Source: Silvania confinis
GTDB taxonomy: Bacteria > Pseudomonadota > Gammaproteobacteria > Enterobacterales > Enterobacteriaceae
Assembly (NCBI RefSeq): GCF_025564085.1
Contig: NZ_JAMGZJ010000077.1
Coordinates: 496,001-560,000, forward strand
Length of the DNA stretch: 64,000 nucleotides
Direction of reading: 5' to 3'
Positions within the stretch are counted from its first letter, which is position 1; every line of letters begins with the position of its first letter. The translations under genes and the position numbers were made by a program. This document shows, one piece after another, positions 43,517-52,344 of this stretch. The notes below the pieces were generated by a model that had not been told where the DNA came from, did no database searches, and saw only the letters and a list, made by a program, of their open reading frames with translations.

Positions 43517-43537
43517 CCCCTCCCGAAACAGGAGGGG
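43517..43537 (-). other. hisJ-hisQ intercistronic hairpin
   Basis: CCCCTCC and GGAGGGG form a perfect seven-pair stem around a seven-base loop, 24 bases after the hisJ stop. There is no T-run on the minus strand (AAAAG follows). In Salmonella this position carries a REP element that protects upstream mRNA; the hairpin here could act the same way. Confidence 0.65.
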
Positions 43538-43560
43538 TCGCACGTTATTTTGCGGGGCGA

Positions 43561-44343
43561 TTAGCCACCGTAAACATCAAAGTCGAAGTATTTCTTCGCC
43601 AGTTTTCCGTAGGTGCCGTCGGCGCGCATTTCGGCAAACGCCTTGTTCAGTGCTTCACGCAGTTCGTTATCTTCTTTACGCAGGCCCATACCGGTACCCA
43701 CGCCGAAAAGTTTCTCGTCTTTAATGGACGGGCCGCCGAACTTGTAATCTTTACCAACCGGCTGCTTGAGGAAGCCTTCGCTGGCAGCCACTTCATCCTG
43801 GAACGCGGCGTCAATACGGCCTGCGGTCAGGTCGGCATAAATATTTTCCTGGCCCTGATAGGAGACAATCTCTATCCCCTTCGGTGCCCAATGCTCATTG
43901 CCGAAGGTCTCCTGAGTCGTGCCCTGCAGTACACCGACGCGCTTGCCTTTCAGCGACTCCAGCGTCGGTTGAATGTCAGCCGATTTTGCTACCACCAGAC
44001 GCGAGTCTGCTGCATAGAGTTTGTCGGTAAAGGCAATCTCCTGCTGGCGTTTTTCGGTGATCGAGAGAGAAGACATGATGGCGTCGATTTTTTTCGCTTT
44101 CAACGAGGGGATCAGCGCATCCAGTGGGTTTTCAACGAAGGTACACTCGGTTTTGATACGTTTGCACAGCTCTTTTGCCAAATCGATATCAAAACCTACC
44201 AGTTCGCCCTGCGCGTTCTTCGATTCGAAGGGGGCATAAGTAGGGTCAGTACCAATACGAACTTTTTGCGGAATTGCTGCGAATGCCGCAGTAGCGCTGG
44301 AAAATGCCAGAGCCAGAGAAAGTGACAAAACCAGTTTTTTCAT
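43561..44343 (-). CDS. hisJ: Histidine-binding periplasmic protein HisJ
   Basis: Periplasmic solute-binding protein for histidine that delivers to HisQMP. It has 260 residues. The signal peptide is residues 1-22 (KK, hydrophobic core, then SATAAFA), with the mature protein starting AIPQKVRIG as in E. coli. The SBP family 3 signature is in [14 protein letters not shown], and ends FDFDVYGG. The ATG at 44343 follows GAGGATAG. It is paralogous to argT just upstream. Confidence 0.97.
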   Translation of the reverse strand: MKKLVLSLSLALAFSSATAAFAAIPQKVRIGTDPTYAPFESKNAQGELVGFDIDLAKELCKRIKTECTFVENPLDALIPSLKAKKIDAIMSSLSITEKRQQEIAFTDKLYAADSRLVVAKSADIQPTLESLKGKRVGVLQGTTQETFGNEHWAPKGIEIVSYQGQENIYADLTAGRIDAAFQDEVAASEGFLKQPVGKDYKFGGPSIKDEKLFGVGTGMGLRKEDNELREALNKAFAEMRADGTYGKLAKKYFDFDVYGG

Positions 44344-44538
44344 ATCTATCCTCAACAAACTGTCTTCTTACGGGATTTTTACGCCGACGGGGTGGTGGTA
44401 ATGTGCCATTAATCGCGGCAGCAAGGCAAAAGATAATGCCCGACAAACGCAAAAAAGTGCATCATCCGTGCTTAACTATTCACTTTGTAAGCAGGATGGC
44501 GCACGCACTGCACCATTCTGGTTCATGATTGGCAGGCT

Positions 44539-44568
44539 CGCACCATAACAGTGAGTCATTATGGTGCG
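44539..44568 (-). other. Stem-loop after argT
   Basis: CGCACCATAA and TTATGGTGCG form a perfect ten-pair inverted repeat with a ten-base loop, 16 bases downstream of the argT stop. No T-run follows on the minus strand, so it may stabilise the argT message or give weak termination before hisJ. Confidence 0.65.
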
Positions 44569-44584
44569 CGCCGTTCAGCCGTCG

Positions 44585-45367
44585 TTAGTCACCGTAGACA
44601 TTGAAATCGAAATATTTCTTCGCCAGTTTGTCGTACGTGCCATCTTTACGCAGGTCGTTAAACGCTTTATCAAACGCTGCCTTCAGCTCGGTATCATCTT
44701 TACGCAGGCCGATCCCGGTACCGTCCCCAAAGTATTTTTTGTCTTTGACTGCCGGGCCGGCAAAGACAAACTCTTTACCCGCAGGCTGTTTCAGGAAGCC
44801 TTCGCTGGCAGCCACTTCATCCTGGAATGCCGCATCCAGACGACCTGCGGACAGATCGGAATAGATCAAATCCTGGTTCTGATACGCCACAACTTCGATG
44901 CCCTTCTCACGCCAGTTGGCGTTAGCATACCCTTCCTGGGTAGAGCCCTGCAGCACGCCAACGTGCTTGCCTTTCAGCGAGTCAATGGTCGGCTGGATCG
45001 GGGAGCCTTTAGCTGCGATCAAACGAGAGTTTGCGGCATACAGCGTTTCAGAGAAGGCGATCTCCTGCTGACGCTTTTCGGTAATCGACAGCGAAGAGAT
45101 AATCGCATCAATTTTCTTGGCTTTCAGGGACGGGATCAGCGCGTCAAAGTCGCTGCCCACCCAGGTACATTTCACCGAGATGCGTTTGCACATCTCATTT
45201 CCCAGGTCGATATCAAAACCAACGAAGTCACCTTTCGCATCTTTCGATGAGAATGGGGCATAGGTTGCGTCAGTACCGATACGTACGGTCTGTGGGAGCG
45301 CGGCATAGCTGCTTGCCGCCGCGCTTAATCCCACCAGCAAAGACAGAGCCAGAACCGTCTTCTTCAT
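44585..45367 (-). CDS. argT: Lysine/arginine/ornithine-binding periplasmic protein ArgT
   Basis: Periplasmic binding protein that shares the HisQMP membrane complex. It has 260 residues. Signal peptide 1-22 (cleavage SSYA before ALPQTVRIG). The family 3 signature is in [14 protein letters not shown]. It is about 70 percent like HisJ next door by eye, a tandem duplication that is old and shared across enterobacteria. The upstream sigma-54 type promoter agrees with nitrogen (NtrC) control known for argT in Salmonella. Confidence 0.97.
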   Translation of the reverse strand: MKKTVLALSLLVGLSAAASSYAALPQTVRIGTDATYAPFSSKDAKGDFVGFDIDLGNEMCKRISVKCTWVGSDFDALIPSLKAKKIDAIISSLSITEKRQQEIAFSETLYAANSRLIAAKGSPIQPTIDSLKGKHVGVLQGSTQEGYANANWREKGIEVVAYQNQDLIYSDLSAGRLDAAFQDEVAASEGFLKQPAGKEFVFAGPAVKDKKYFGDGTGIGLRKDDTELKAAFDKAFNDLRKDGTYDKLAKKYFDFNVYGD

Positions 45368-45433
45368 ACATTACCCTCAAGTGTCATGATTTTATTATGT
45401 AATAGGTTGTGTTGTGTGTTGCAGGCGAACTCT

Positions 45434-45450
45434 TGCAGGTCTTATGCCAG
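45434..45450 (-). promoter_or_regulatory. Sigma-54 (RpoN) promoter of argT
   Basis: Minus strand reads CTGGCATAAGACCTGCA, with the invariant GG and GC separated by ten bases and the TGGCAT/TGCA boxes of -24/-12 promoters. It lies about 67 bases upstream of the argT ATG. Nitrogen-regulated transcription of argT is established in Salmonella and E. coli. Confidence 0.85.
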
Positions 45451-45451
45451 A

Positions 45452-45466
45452 TTGCGAACTTCGCAA
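45452..45466. promoter_or_regulatory. Perfect palindrome beside the argT sigma-54 promoter
   Basis: TTGCGAA, C, TTCGCAA: a perfect 15-base dyad one base upstream of the -24 box. It does not look like the NtrC consensus (GCAC-N-GTGC type). It is a candidate operator for an additional regulator; the identity is unknown. Confidence 0.5.
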
Positions 45467-45661
45467 AATTACGGCGTTAAATATGTTAATGAAAGGTTGC
45501 AAGACTGCCTTAATGGTGAAAGATAGCAGGTCTGCCAAACGAACCGCAGTGGTCAGAAAGGAATAAACGAATTAAATGTTGAGGATATGATCGCGGTTGC
45601 AGAATTGCCCTGTAACAGGGCAACTTGCGGGTTTATGCACTCAGGCGGCGCACAGTGGGGC

Positions 45662-46231
45662 TCAGATGCCCTGCCAGCGGGCAAACAGATCCGCCGGGAG
45701 CTGAATGTCGAACTGGTCGGTGACCCGATTCACGGTTTGATTGATCACATCATCCAGCGTTTGTGGACGGTGATAAAACGCCGGGACCGGGGGCATAATC
45801 ACCGCACCCAGCTCAGCGGCCTGGGTCATCAGCCGCAGATGACCTACGTGCAGCGGGGTTTCTCGCACGCACAGTACCAGTTGGCGGCGCTCTTTCAGCA
45901 CCACGTCGGCGGCACGGGTAACCAGGGTATCGGTATAGCTGTGGACGATGCCGGAGAGGGTTTTAATCGAACAGGGCAGGATCACCATGCCCGCGGTTTT
46001 AAACGAGCCAGAAGAGATGCTGGCGGCGATATCACGCGCATCATGCACCACGTCCGCCAACGACTGAACATCACGCAGGGAATAATCGGTTTCGAGGGAG
46101 AGGGTCTGCCGTGCCGCCTGGCTCATCACCAAATGGGTTTCGACGTCGGTAACGCCACGCAATACCTGCAGCAAACGTACGCCGTAAATCGCGCCGCTGG
46201 CCCCTGAGATCCCTACTATCAGTCGTTTCAT
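45662..46231 (-). CDS. ubiX: Flavin prenyltransferase UbiX
   Basis: Makes prenylated FMN, the cofactor of UbiD decarboxylase in ubiquinone synthesis. 189 residues from the ATG at 46231, the E. coli length, starting MKRLIVGISGASGAIYGVRL with the FMN phosphate-binding SGASG motif. The conserved SSGSFKTAGM and CVRETPLH segments are present. It follows purF with a 90-base gap that holds a hairpin. The ribosome site AAGGGCG lies six bases ahead. Confidence 0.96.
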   Translation of the reverse strand: MKRLIVGISGASGAIYGVRLLQVLRGVTDVETHLVMSQAARQTLSLETDYSLRDVQSLADVVHDARDIAASISSGSFKTAGMVILPCSIKTLSGIVHSYTDTLVTRAADVVLKERRQLVLCVRETPLHVGHLRLMTQAAELGAVIMPPVPAFYHRPQTLDDVINQTVNRVTDQFDIQLPADLFARWQGI

Positions 46232-46285
46232 GATTATCGCCCTTTCCATAACTGGGCAGACTGTGCAGGATTTTGACGGGAGTTG

Positions 46286-46311
46286 CAAGCGAGGGCAGAC
46301 GCCCTCGCTTG
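46286..46311 (-). other. Stem-loop between purF and ubiX
   Basis: CAAGCGAGGGC and GCCCTCGCTTG form an 11-pair perfect stem with a four-base loop, ten bases after the purF stop. No T-run follows on the minus strand. It probably acts as an RNA end or stability element and lets part of the transcripts continue into ubiX. Confidence 0.65.
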
Positions 46312-46320
46312 TGAAGATGA

Positions 46321-47838
46321 TTAACCTTCGTTGTGCATCTCTAAGCTTTCGAGATCGTTCGCCATCTGCACGGCTTTCGCATCGTCGTTACGCAGAGAGT
46401 CGAGATAGTCAAGATACTGCTGATCCACATCTTTGGTGACGTAGATACCGTTAAACACCGAGCACTCAAACTGCTGAATGTCCGGGTTCTCGGCGCGTAC
46501 CGCGTCGATCAGATCGTTCAGGTCCTGGAAAATCAGACCGTCGGCGCCGATGATCTGGCGGATCTCGTCCACTTCACGACCGTGCGCAATCAGCTCGGTG
46601 GCGGTTGGCATATCGATACCGTACACGTTCGGGAAGCGAATTTCCGGTGCCGCAGAGGCCAGATAGACCTTCTTCGCACCCGCTTCACGGGCCATCTCGA
46701 TAATCTGTTCTGAGGTGGTGCCGCGCACGATGGAGTCATCCACCAGCAGCACGTTTTTATCACGGAACTCAGCGCGGTTAGCGTTCAGCTTACGGCGCAC
46801 TGACTTACGGCGCAGCTGCTGGCCAGGCATGATAAAGGTGCGGCCAACGTAGCGGTTTTTAACAAAGCCCTGGCGATAAGGTTTATTCAGAATTCGCGCC
46901 ATCTCCAGTGCAATATCGCAGGAGGTTTCTGGAATTGGAATGACCACATCGATATCCAGATCTTCCCACTCGCGCGCAATCTTTTCGCCAAGCTTGGTGC
47001 CCATATTGACACGGGCGCTGTAGACGGAGATTTTGTCGATGAAGGAGTCCGGGCGGGCAAAGTAGACGTACTCGAACAGGCACGGGTTGCTGACCGGGTT
47101 ATCTGAGCACTGACGGGTAAACAGCTGGCCTTTCTCGGTGATGTAGACCGCTTCGCCAGGGGCGACGTCACGCAGGAACTCAAAGCCCAGCGTATCCAAC
47201 GCCACGCTTTCAGAAGCCACCATATACTCGGTACGACCGTCGCCAATATCGCGCTTACCCAGCACCAGCGGGCGAATACCATTCGGATCGCGGAAAGCGA
47301 CCATACCGTGGCCGATAATCATCGCTACGCAGGCATAGGCGCCGCGGATCTGACGATTGGTTGCGGCAACGGCTGCAAAAATGTTGTCTGCTTCCAGCGG
47401 ATAGTGACGGAAGTTGTCCAGTTCGCTGGCAAAGATATTGAGCAGAATTTCAGAATCAGACGTGGTGTTAATGTGGCGACGCTTCTCTTCAAACAGCTTT
47501 TGACGCAGCTCATGGGCGTTGGTCAGGTTGCCATTGTGGGCAAGCGTGATGCCATACGGTGAGTTAACGTAAAACGGTTGAGCTTCAGAAGCGCTGGAAC
47601 TGCCAGCGGTAGGGTAACGGACGTGACCAATACCCATGTTACCTTGCAGACGCTGCATGTGGCGGGCTTCAAACACATCGTTTACCAGGCCGTTGGCCTT
47701 ACGTAAACGGAAGCAGTTGTGTGCATCAATAGTAATGATACCCGCAGCATCCTGCCCACGGTGCTGGAGCACCGATAATGCGTCATAAATAGACTGGTTT
47801 ACCGGCATGAAACCGGCGATACCGACAATACCGCACAT
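46321..47838 (-). CDS. purF: Amidophosphoribosyltransferase PurF
   Basis: First committed enzyme of purine synthesis, making phosphoribosylamine from PRPP and glutamine. It has 505 residues. Met-Cys at the N-terminus (MCGIVGIAG) exposes the catalytic cysteine of the Ntn glutaminase domain after processing. The PRPP-binding motif is [14 protein letters not shown] near residue 365. It lies 36 bases after cvpA; the pair is preceded by a PurR box. Confidence 0.98.
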   Translation of the reverse strand: MCGIVGIAGFMPVNQSIYDALSVLQHRGQDAAGIITIDAHNCFRLRKANGLVNDVFEARHMQRLQGNMGIGHVRYPTAGSSSASEAQPFYVNSPYGITLAHNGNLTNAHELRQKLFEEKRRHINTTSDSEILLNIFASELDNFRHYPLEADNIFAAVAATNRQIRGAYACVAMIIGHGMVAFRDPNGIRPLVLGKRDIGDGRTEYMVASESVALDTLGFEFLRDVAPGEAVYITEKGQLFTRQCSDNPVSNPCLFEYVYFARPDSFIDKISVYSARVNMGTKLGEKIAREWEDLDIDVVIPIPETSCDIALEMARILNKPYRQGFVKNRYVGRTFIMPGQQLRRKSVRRKLNANRAEFRDKNVLLVDDSIVRGTTSEQIIEMAREAGAKKVYLASAAPEIRFPNVYGIDMPTATELIAHGREVDEIRQIIGADGLIFQDLNDLIDAVRAENPDIQQFECSVFNGIYVTKDVDQQYLDYLDSLRNDDAKAVQMANDLESLEMHNEG

Positions 47839-47874
47839 TCGACATTTCCTCGTTAAGCCACATCTCAGAACAGG

Positions 47875-48363
47875 TTACGTTCTGGGCAAAAAACTCGACG
47901 AGCTTTGCAGATAGTCAAAAAACCATCTGATGATAAAGCTGAACTGCGGGATAAGCTGCGACGTCTGCCAGTCTGCGCTCTTCGAGAACCCGGTGAAGGT
48001 ATCAAGGAAGAACAGTATGGCGGCGACAATCAGCACACCTCGCAACGCACCAAAACAGATCCCCAGCACCCTGTCGGTTCCTGACAGACCGGTTTTTTCA
48101 ACCAGCTGGCCAATCACGTAGTTGACGATGGCGCCAACCAGTAGCGTCGCGATAAACAGTACCGCGATGGCAATCCCATTTCGTACCAGTTCATCTTCAA
48201 AGCCCGTGAACCAGACAGACAGGTAAGTGTAGTAATGACTGGCAACAAAGAAAGCACAACCCCATGTCACCAGCGATAACGCTTCACGAACAAAGCCACG
48301 GATCAGGCTAACCAGACAGGAAAAACCTATTACCGCAATGATGGCGTAATCAATCCAGACCAT
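47875..48363 (-). CDS. cvpA: CvpA, colicin V production membrane protein
   Basis: 162-residue inner-membrane protein with four predicted helices, needed for colicin V production in E. coli and co-transcribed with purF. The start is the ATG at 48363 (MVWIDYAIIAVIGFSCL), the family start; the upstream extension runs through the operator and promoter and is not coding. A PurR box and promoter lie about 45-75 bases ahead. Confidence 0.95.
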   Translation of the reverse strand: MVWIDYAIIAVIGFSCLVSLIRGFVREALSLVTWGCAFFVASHYYTYLSVWFTGFEDELVRNGIAIAVLFIATLLVGAIVNYVIGQLVEKTGLSGTDRVLGICFGALRGVLIVAAILFFLDTFTGFSKSADWQTSQLIPQFSFIIRWFFDYLQSSSSFLPRT

Positions 48364-48406
48364 ATATGTCCCACGATTAAACGCCCTGTCATCCAGTTCG
48401 GGGCGA

Positions 48407-48435
48407 ATTCTAACAGAAAAAGAAAACGTTTGCGT
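48407..48435 (-). promoter_or_regulatory. cvpA-purF promoter with PurR operator
   Basis: The PUR box is at 48420-48435 (AAGAAAACGTTTGCGT), matching ACGCAAACGTTTGCGT at 14 of 16 positions. A -10 element TAGAAT (minus sense) is at 48407-48412. The box covers the -35 region, so PurR bound with hypoxanthine or guanine would block RNA polymerase, as at E. coli cvpA-purF. Confidence 0.9.
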
Positions 48436-48460
48436 AGGGATTTCCTTCCCGCGCGTAAAT

Positions 48461-48489
48461 AAAAAAAGCGCTGAAAAAATGTTCAGCGC
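48461..48489 (-). terminator. Terminator between dedD and cvpA
   Basis: Minus-strand stem GCGCTGAA/TTCAGCGC with a six-base loop, followed by a T7 run (A-run at 48461-48467). It separates the folC-dedD transcript from the PurR-controlled cvpA promoter. Confidence 0.85.
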
Positions 48490-48535
48490 CGTTGGCCGGT
48501 TGCGTCTCTTTGGACGCCTGCCTCTCCTTCCCACC

Positions 48536-48560
48536 GGCCCTCTCCTGCCGGAGAAAGAGG
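48536..48560. repeat. Degenerate GC-rich palindrome after dedD
   Basis: GGCCCTCTCC, spacer TGCC, GGAGAAAGAGG: an imperfect hairpin similar to the CCCTCTCCC/GGGAGAGGG repeats at 9778 and 41239 but without their shared opening block. It is three bases from the dedD stop. Confidence 0.5.
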
Positions 48561-48562
48561 TA

Positions 48563-49261
48563 TCAGTTGACGCTGTAGTTCATCACTACTCCGCTCAGAC
48601 CTGAGAGCTGGTTGAGCTCGCCGAGCGAACCTTTAAGTTTGTCCCGTGAGGCATCCGGGCCGACGAGGATGCGGGTAATTTTACCCTGTACCGGCGTCGA
48701 AGGCGACGTGTATACGCGGTATCCCGCGCCACGTAATTTCGCCACGACCTCGTTGACTTTATCGGCATTTTTGAGCGCACCAAGCTGAACCACGTAGGCT
48801 TTGCCGGTAGGTGCAGGCTTCTCTTCCTGAACCGGCTTCGCAGGCGGTGTTTCAGCGGCGGCAGCGAGCTGTTCGCTGGCCCGGGTCTGCGGTTTTTCAA
48901 CCGGTTTGGGCTTCGCAACCGGCTTAGCCTGCGGGGCAGGTTTAGGCTGCTCTGCCGGGAGCGTATCCATATCGCGATTACTGCTGGTCGGGAAGCGCGA
49001 GGGATCTAATGATGGCGCAGCGGCATCGCCCGCCTGCACCTCTTCTGCCGCGCCTTCAGGCGGCTGGGTAGGCAGGGCCTGGGCCGCGGCGGGCAGCATA
49101 TCGGGCTCATCGCGGTCGCCTGGTTTTGGCACCAGCGGGATCGCCGCGAACTCATCCTGATAATGTTTTTTCTGCCCATCAAGCAGCCCCGGGAGGATAA
49201 TCACCCCCAGCGCCACCAGCACAATGGTGCCTGCTAAACGGTTCTGAAACTTACTTGCCAC
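48563..49261 (-). CDS. dedD: DedD, SPOR-domain cell division protein (GTG start)
   Basis: Septal-ring protein that helps cell constriction. 232 residues from the GTG at 49261, which has GGGGAG five bases ahead and gives ASKFQNRLAGT as in E. coli. A single transmembrane helix (about residues 10-28) is followed by a long Pro/Ala/Lys/Glu-rich periplasmic linker (about 40-150). A C-terminal SPOR domain (about 152-230) binds denuded glycan strands. The linker is longer than in the 220-residue E. coli protein. The start overlaps the end of folC by 11 bases. Confidence 0.93.
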   Translation of the reverse strand: MASKFQNRLAGTIVLVALGVIILPGLLDGQKKHYQDEFAAIPLVPKPGDRDEPDMLPAAAQALPTQPPEGAAEEVQAGDAAAPSLDPSRFPTSSNRDMDTLPAEQPKPAPQAKPVAKPKPVEKPQTRASEQLAAAAETPPAKPVQEEKPAPTGKAYVVQLGALKNADKVNEVVAKLRGAGYRVYTSPSTPVQGKITRILVGPDASRDKLKGSLGELNQLSGLSGVVMNYSVN

Positions 49262-50519
49262 CGGTTCTCCCCGCATCCATTACGTCCATGACATGTGCCA
49301 CCGTATGGAAGGATCCACACACCAGCACGGTATCTTCTGGTCTGGCGTCCGCCATTGCGGCTCGCCATGCCTGCGCCACGTCAGCGAAGACTGCGCCCGT
49401 ACCGAGGTGTTCCATCAGCTGTTGGGCAGTCGCCCCGCGCGGGCCTTCCAGAGGTGCACAATACCAGCTATCGACCACAGTCTCCATGCAGGCCAGCGTG
49501 CCGCCAATATCTTTATCATGAAGCATACCGATAACCGCCAACACGCGCCCGGTTTTTGGCAGGGATTTGAGACGTCCTGCGAGGTATGCCGCAGCATGGG
49601 GATTATGCGCCACATCCAGAATCAGACGCGGCGATTCGCTGACAATCTGAAAACGTCCGGGCAGGAGCGCATCCCGGATGCCGTCACGAATGGTCTGTTC
49701 GCTCACCGCCAGACCGCTGGCCCGCAACGCCGCCAGTGCCGTGGCCGCATTCGGCTGCGGCACCTGCGGCAGCGGCAGGTTATCCAGTGCGCCCAGCGCA
49801 TCCTCAAAGTGCCAGCCGTTTTCCGCGACGCTATAGCGCCAGTCAACGTCGCGACGCAGCAGGTTTGCGCCCTTCTCCTGCGCGACATCGCCGATGGTGT
49901 GCGGCATATCAGGCTCGCCGATAACTGCCGGTTTACCCGCGCGGAAGATACCGGCTTTTTCACGACCAATGCTTTCGCGATCCGGCCCGAGCCAGTCGGT
50001 ATGATCCAGCGCAATGCTGGTCACCACCGCGACATCGGCATCTACCATGTTGGTGGCGTCCAGACGCCCGCCTAAGCCCACTTCGAGGATCACCACGTCC
50101 AGCTGCGCCTGCTTAAACAGCCACAGCGCCGACAGGGTACCGTATTCAAAATAGGTCAGCGAAATATCACCGCGCGCGGCTTCGATTTCGGCAAAAGAGG
50201 CGGTGTGTTCGGATTCCGCCAGCTCCGTATTCTGCACGCGCACGCGCTCGGTATAGCGCACCAGATGCGGGGAACTGTAGACGCCCACCTTATAACCCGC
50301 CGCCATCAGTACCGCTTCCAGCGTGCGGCAGGTGGTGCCTTTGCCGTTGGTGCCAGCGACGGTGAAGACAAAGGGAGCCGGTTTCAGAACATTAAGACGC
50401 GCCGCGACCTTACTGACGCGCTCAAGTCCCATATCGATGGTTTTGCTGTGCAGGTTTTCCAGATAAGAAAGCCACGTGGCAAGGGGCGACGTGGCTTGGG
50501 GAAGAGTGTTGTTTTCCAT
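49251..50519 (-). CDS. folC: Dihydrofolate synthase / folylpolyglutamate synthase FolC
   Basis: Bifunctional Mur-ligase-fold enzyme that adds glutamate to dihydropteroate and to folates, 422 residues as in E. coli. The ATP-binding P-loop is VAGTNGKGTTCRTLE (about 52-66), and the conserved GLGGRLDATN loop and histidine-containing ALDHTDWLG follow. It lies 69 bases after accD and its hairpin terminator, and its end overlaps dedD. Confidence 0.97.
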   Translation of the reverse strand: MENNTLPQATSPLATWLSYLENLHSKTIDMGLERVSKVAARLNVLKPAPFVFTVAGTNGKGTTCRTLEAVLMAAGYKVGVYSSPHLVRYTERVRVQNTELAESEHTASFAEIEAARGDISLTYFEYGTLSALWLFKQAQLDVVILEVGLGGRLDATNMVDADVAVVTSIALDHTDWLGPDRESIGREKAGIFRAGKPAVIGEPDMPHTIGDVAQEKGANLLRRDVDWRYSVAENGWHFEDALGALDNLPLPQVPQPNAATALAALRASGLAVSEQTIRDGIRDALLPGRFQIVSESPRLILDVAHNPHAAAYLAGRLKSLPKTGRVLAVIGMLHDKDIGGTLACMETVVDSWYCAPLEGPRGATAQQLMEHLGTGAVFADVAQAWRAAMADARPEDTVLVCGSFHTVAHVMDVMDAGRTGGK

Positions 50520-50550
50520 GTTGCGCGCTTTTCAGTTACGGTTAGAAAGC

Positions 50551-50582
50551 AAAAGGGCAGCGCCATCTGGCTCTGCCCTTTT
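50551..50582 (-). terminator. Terminator of accD
   Basis: AAAAGGGCAG and CTGCCCTTTT form a ten-pair stem around a 12-base loop that can itself pair (GCC/GGC). It lies seven bases after the accD stop. Some read-through into folC is likely because no other folC promoter is evident. Confidence 0.8.
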
Positions 50583-50588
50583 CAGTTA

Positions 50589-51494
50589 TCAGGCCTCGGG
50601 TTCCTGATCCGGTACCACCACGGCTTCGCGCGGCTCATCCGGACTCGGCGACGGCAGGTTCATCAGCTTCGCCAGCACGCTTGCCAGTTTCAGGCGCAGC
50701 TCCGGACGGCGGACGATCATGTCGATAGCGCCTTTCTCGATGAGGAACTCACTGCGCTGGAAGCCCGGCGGCAGTTTCTCACGAACAGTTTGTTCGATAA
50801 CACGCGGGCCAGCAAAACCGATCAGCGCTTTAGGTTCAGCAATGTTCAGATCGCCCAGCATCGCAAAACTTGCCGATACGCCGCCCATGGTCGGGTCAGT
50901 CAGTACAGAGATGTACGGCAGACCGCGCTCCTGCATTTTTGCCAGCGCCGCAGAGGTTTTCGCCATCTGCATCAGCGACATCAGCGCTTCCTGCATACGT
51001 GCACCGCCGGAAGCGGAGAAGCAGATCAGCGGACAGTTGTCTTCCAGCGCCTGCTCAACAGCACGGACAAAACGCGCACCGACAACGGAACCCATTGAAC
51101 CGCCCATAAAGGCGAACTCAAAAGCGGCCGCCACAATCGGCATCTCATGCAGAGTGCCTTTCATGACCACCAGGGCGTCTTTCTCGCCGGTCTCTTTTTG
51201 CGCAGTGGCCAGACGATCTTTGTATTTCTTGGAGTCACGGAACTTCAGCAGATCTTTCGGCTCAAGTTCGCTACCCAGCTCAACCATAGAGCCTTCGTCC
51301 AGCAGACTGTGCAGGCGATTACGCGCCGACATGCGCATGTGGTGATCGCACTTCGGGCACACTTCAAGATTACGTTCCAGCTCGGCGCGGTACAGGACCT
51401 GACCGCAGCTGTCACACTTGGTCCACACCCCTTCAGGAATACTCGCCTTACGGGTTGGGGTAATGTTGCTTTTAATTCGTTCAATCCAGCTCAT
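50589..51494 (-). CDS. accD: Acetyl-CoA carboxylase carboxyltransferase subunit beta AccD
   Basis: Transfers carboxyl from biotin carboxyl carrier to acetyl-CoA with AccA, the first step of fatty acid synthesis. 301 residues. The N-terminal zinc ribbon has C27, C30, C46 and C49 (KCDSC and VCPKC), which also binds nucleic acid in E. coli. The crotonase-like core has [12 protein letters not shown] and [10 protein letters not shown] oxyanion segments. The C-terminal tail is slightly shorter than the 304-residue E. coli form. Confidence 0.97.
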   Translation of the reverse strand: MSWIERIKSNITPTRKASIPEGVWTKCDSCGQVLYRAELERNLEVCPKCDHHMRMSARNRLHSLLDEGSMVELGSELEPKDLLKFRDSKKYKDRLATAQKETGEKDALVVMKGTLHEMPIVAAAFEFAFMGGSMGSVVGARFVRAVEQALEDNCPLICFSASGGARMQEALMSLMQMAKTSAALAKMQERGLPYISVLTDPTMGGVSASFAMLGDLNIAEPKALIGFAGPRVIEQTVREKLPPGFQRSEFLIEKGAIDMIVRRPELRLKLASVLAKLMNLPSPSPDEPREAVVVPDQEPEA

Positions 51495-51648
51495 TGATAA
51501 CCTTTCTGCCTGAACCTGGTTCTATGCCAGCTTTGCTGTAAGGGGCGCATAATGCCATTTTTGCCCCCGACAGACCATGAATGTTGCACATTAAAACATA
51601 ACAGCCCGAAACTTTGGATAAAAAAGTGGTCGAACCGCGGATGTGCTT

Positions 51649-52308
51649 TTATTTAATCTGTTTTGCCGCCGCGCGCCGGTGGCGAATAATTTCGATCACG
51701 CCCGGCAGAATAGAAACGACAATTATCCCTACGATCAGCAACTTAAGGTTTTCCTGTATCATCGGGATGGTGCCGAAGAAATAACCTGCGTAGGTAAAGC
51801 TGAGCACCCATAACAGCGCGCCGCTCACGTTATAGAGGGCGAACTGACGGTAAGACATGTGCCCCATCCCCGCCACAAACGGGGCAAAGGTTCGGACGAT
51901 CGGCACGAAGCGCGCGAGAATAATCGTTTTGCCGCCATGCTTCTCATAAAACGCATGGGTTTTATCCAGATAGCTACGACGGAAAATCTTCGAGTCCGGG
52001 TTACTGAACAACCGCTCGCCAAACAGCCGACCTATAGTGTAGTTCACCGCATCGCCGAGGATTGCCGCAATGATCATCAGCACCACCATCAGGTGTACGT
52101 TGATGTCGTTGGTTTCCAGCGACGCCAGCGCGCCCGCCACAAACAGCAGTGAATCACCCGGTAAAAACGGCGTCACCACCAGCCCGGTTTCGCAGAACAG
52201 GATCAAGAACAGAATGGCATATACCCAGACGCCATAATCAGCGACCAGTTCTGCCAGGTGAACATCAATATGCAGAATGAAATCAATCAGAAAGCGAATT
52301 AAATCCAT
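51649..52308 (-). CDS. dedA: DedA family inner-membrane protein
   Basis: 219-residue DedA/SNARE-associated family membrane protein. Related E. coli proteins (YqjA, YghB) are proton-dependent transporters or support lipid carrier recycling; DedA itself is less well defined. The glycine/arginine motif [16 protein letters not shown] is the family signature, and an acidic [13 protein letters not shown] segment is present near residue 45. It lies 36 bases before truA's end, in the pdxB-usg-truA-dedA group. Confidence 0.93.
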   Translation of the reverse strand: MDLIRFLIDFILHIDVHLAELVADYGVWVYAILFLILFCETGLVVTPFLPGDSLLFVAGALASLETNDINVHLMVVLMIIAAILGDAVNYTIGRLFGERLFSNPDSKIFRRSYLDKTHAFYEKHGGKTIILARFVPIVRTFAPFVAGMGHMSYRQFALYNVSGALLWVLSFTYAGYFFGTIPMIQENLKLLIVGIIVVSILPGVIEIIRHRRAAAKQIK

Positions 52309-52344
52309 ATTGTCTAAACCTTTATTACCACGATTGCACGGCTA

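Noticed and set aside
44343-44585. argT and hisJ as a recent duplication or misassembly
   Set aside because: They are diverged paralogs with distinct signal peptides and binding residues, and the same pair exists in E. coli and Salmonella.
48364-48534. N-terminal extension of cvpA
   Set aside because: It runs through the PurR box, promoter and dedD terminator. The family start is at 48363.
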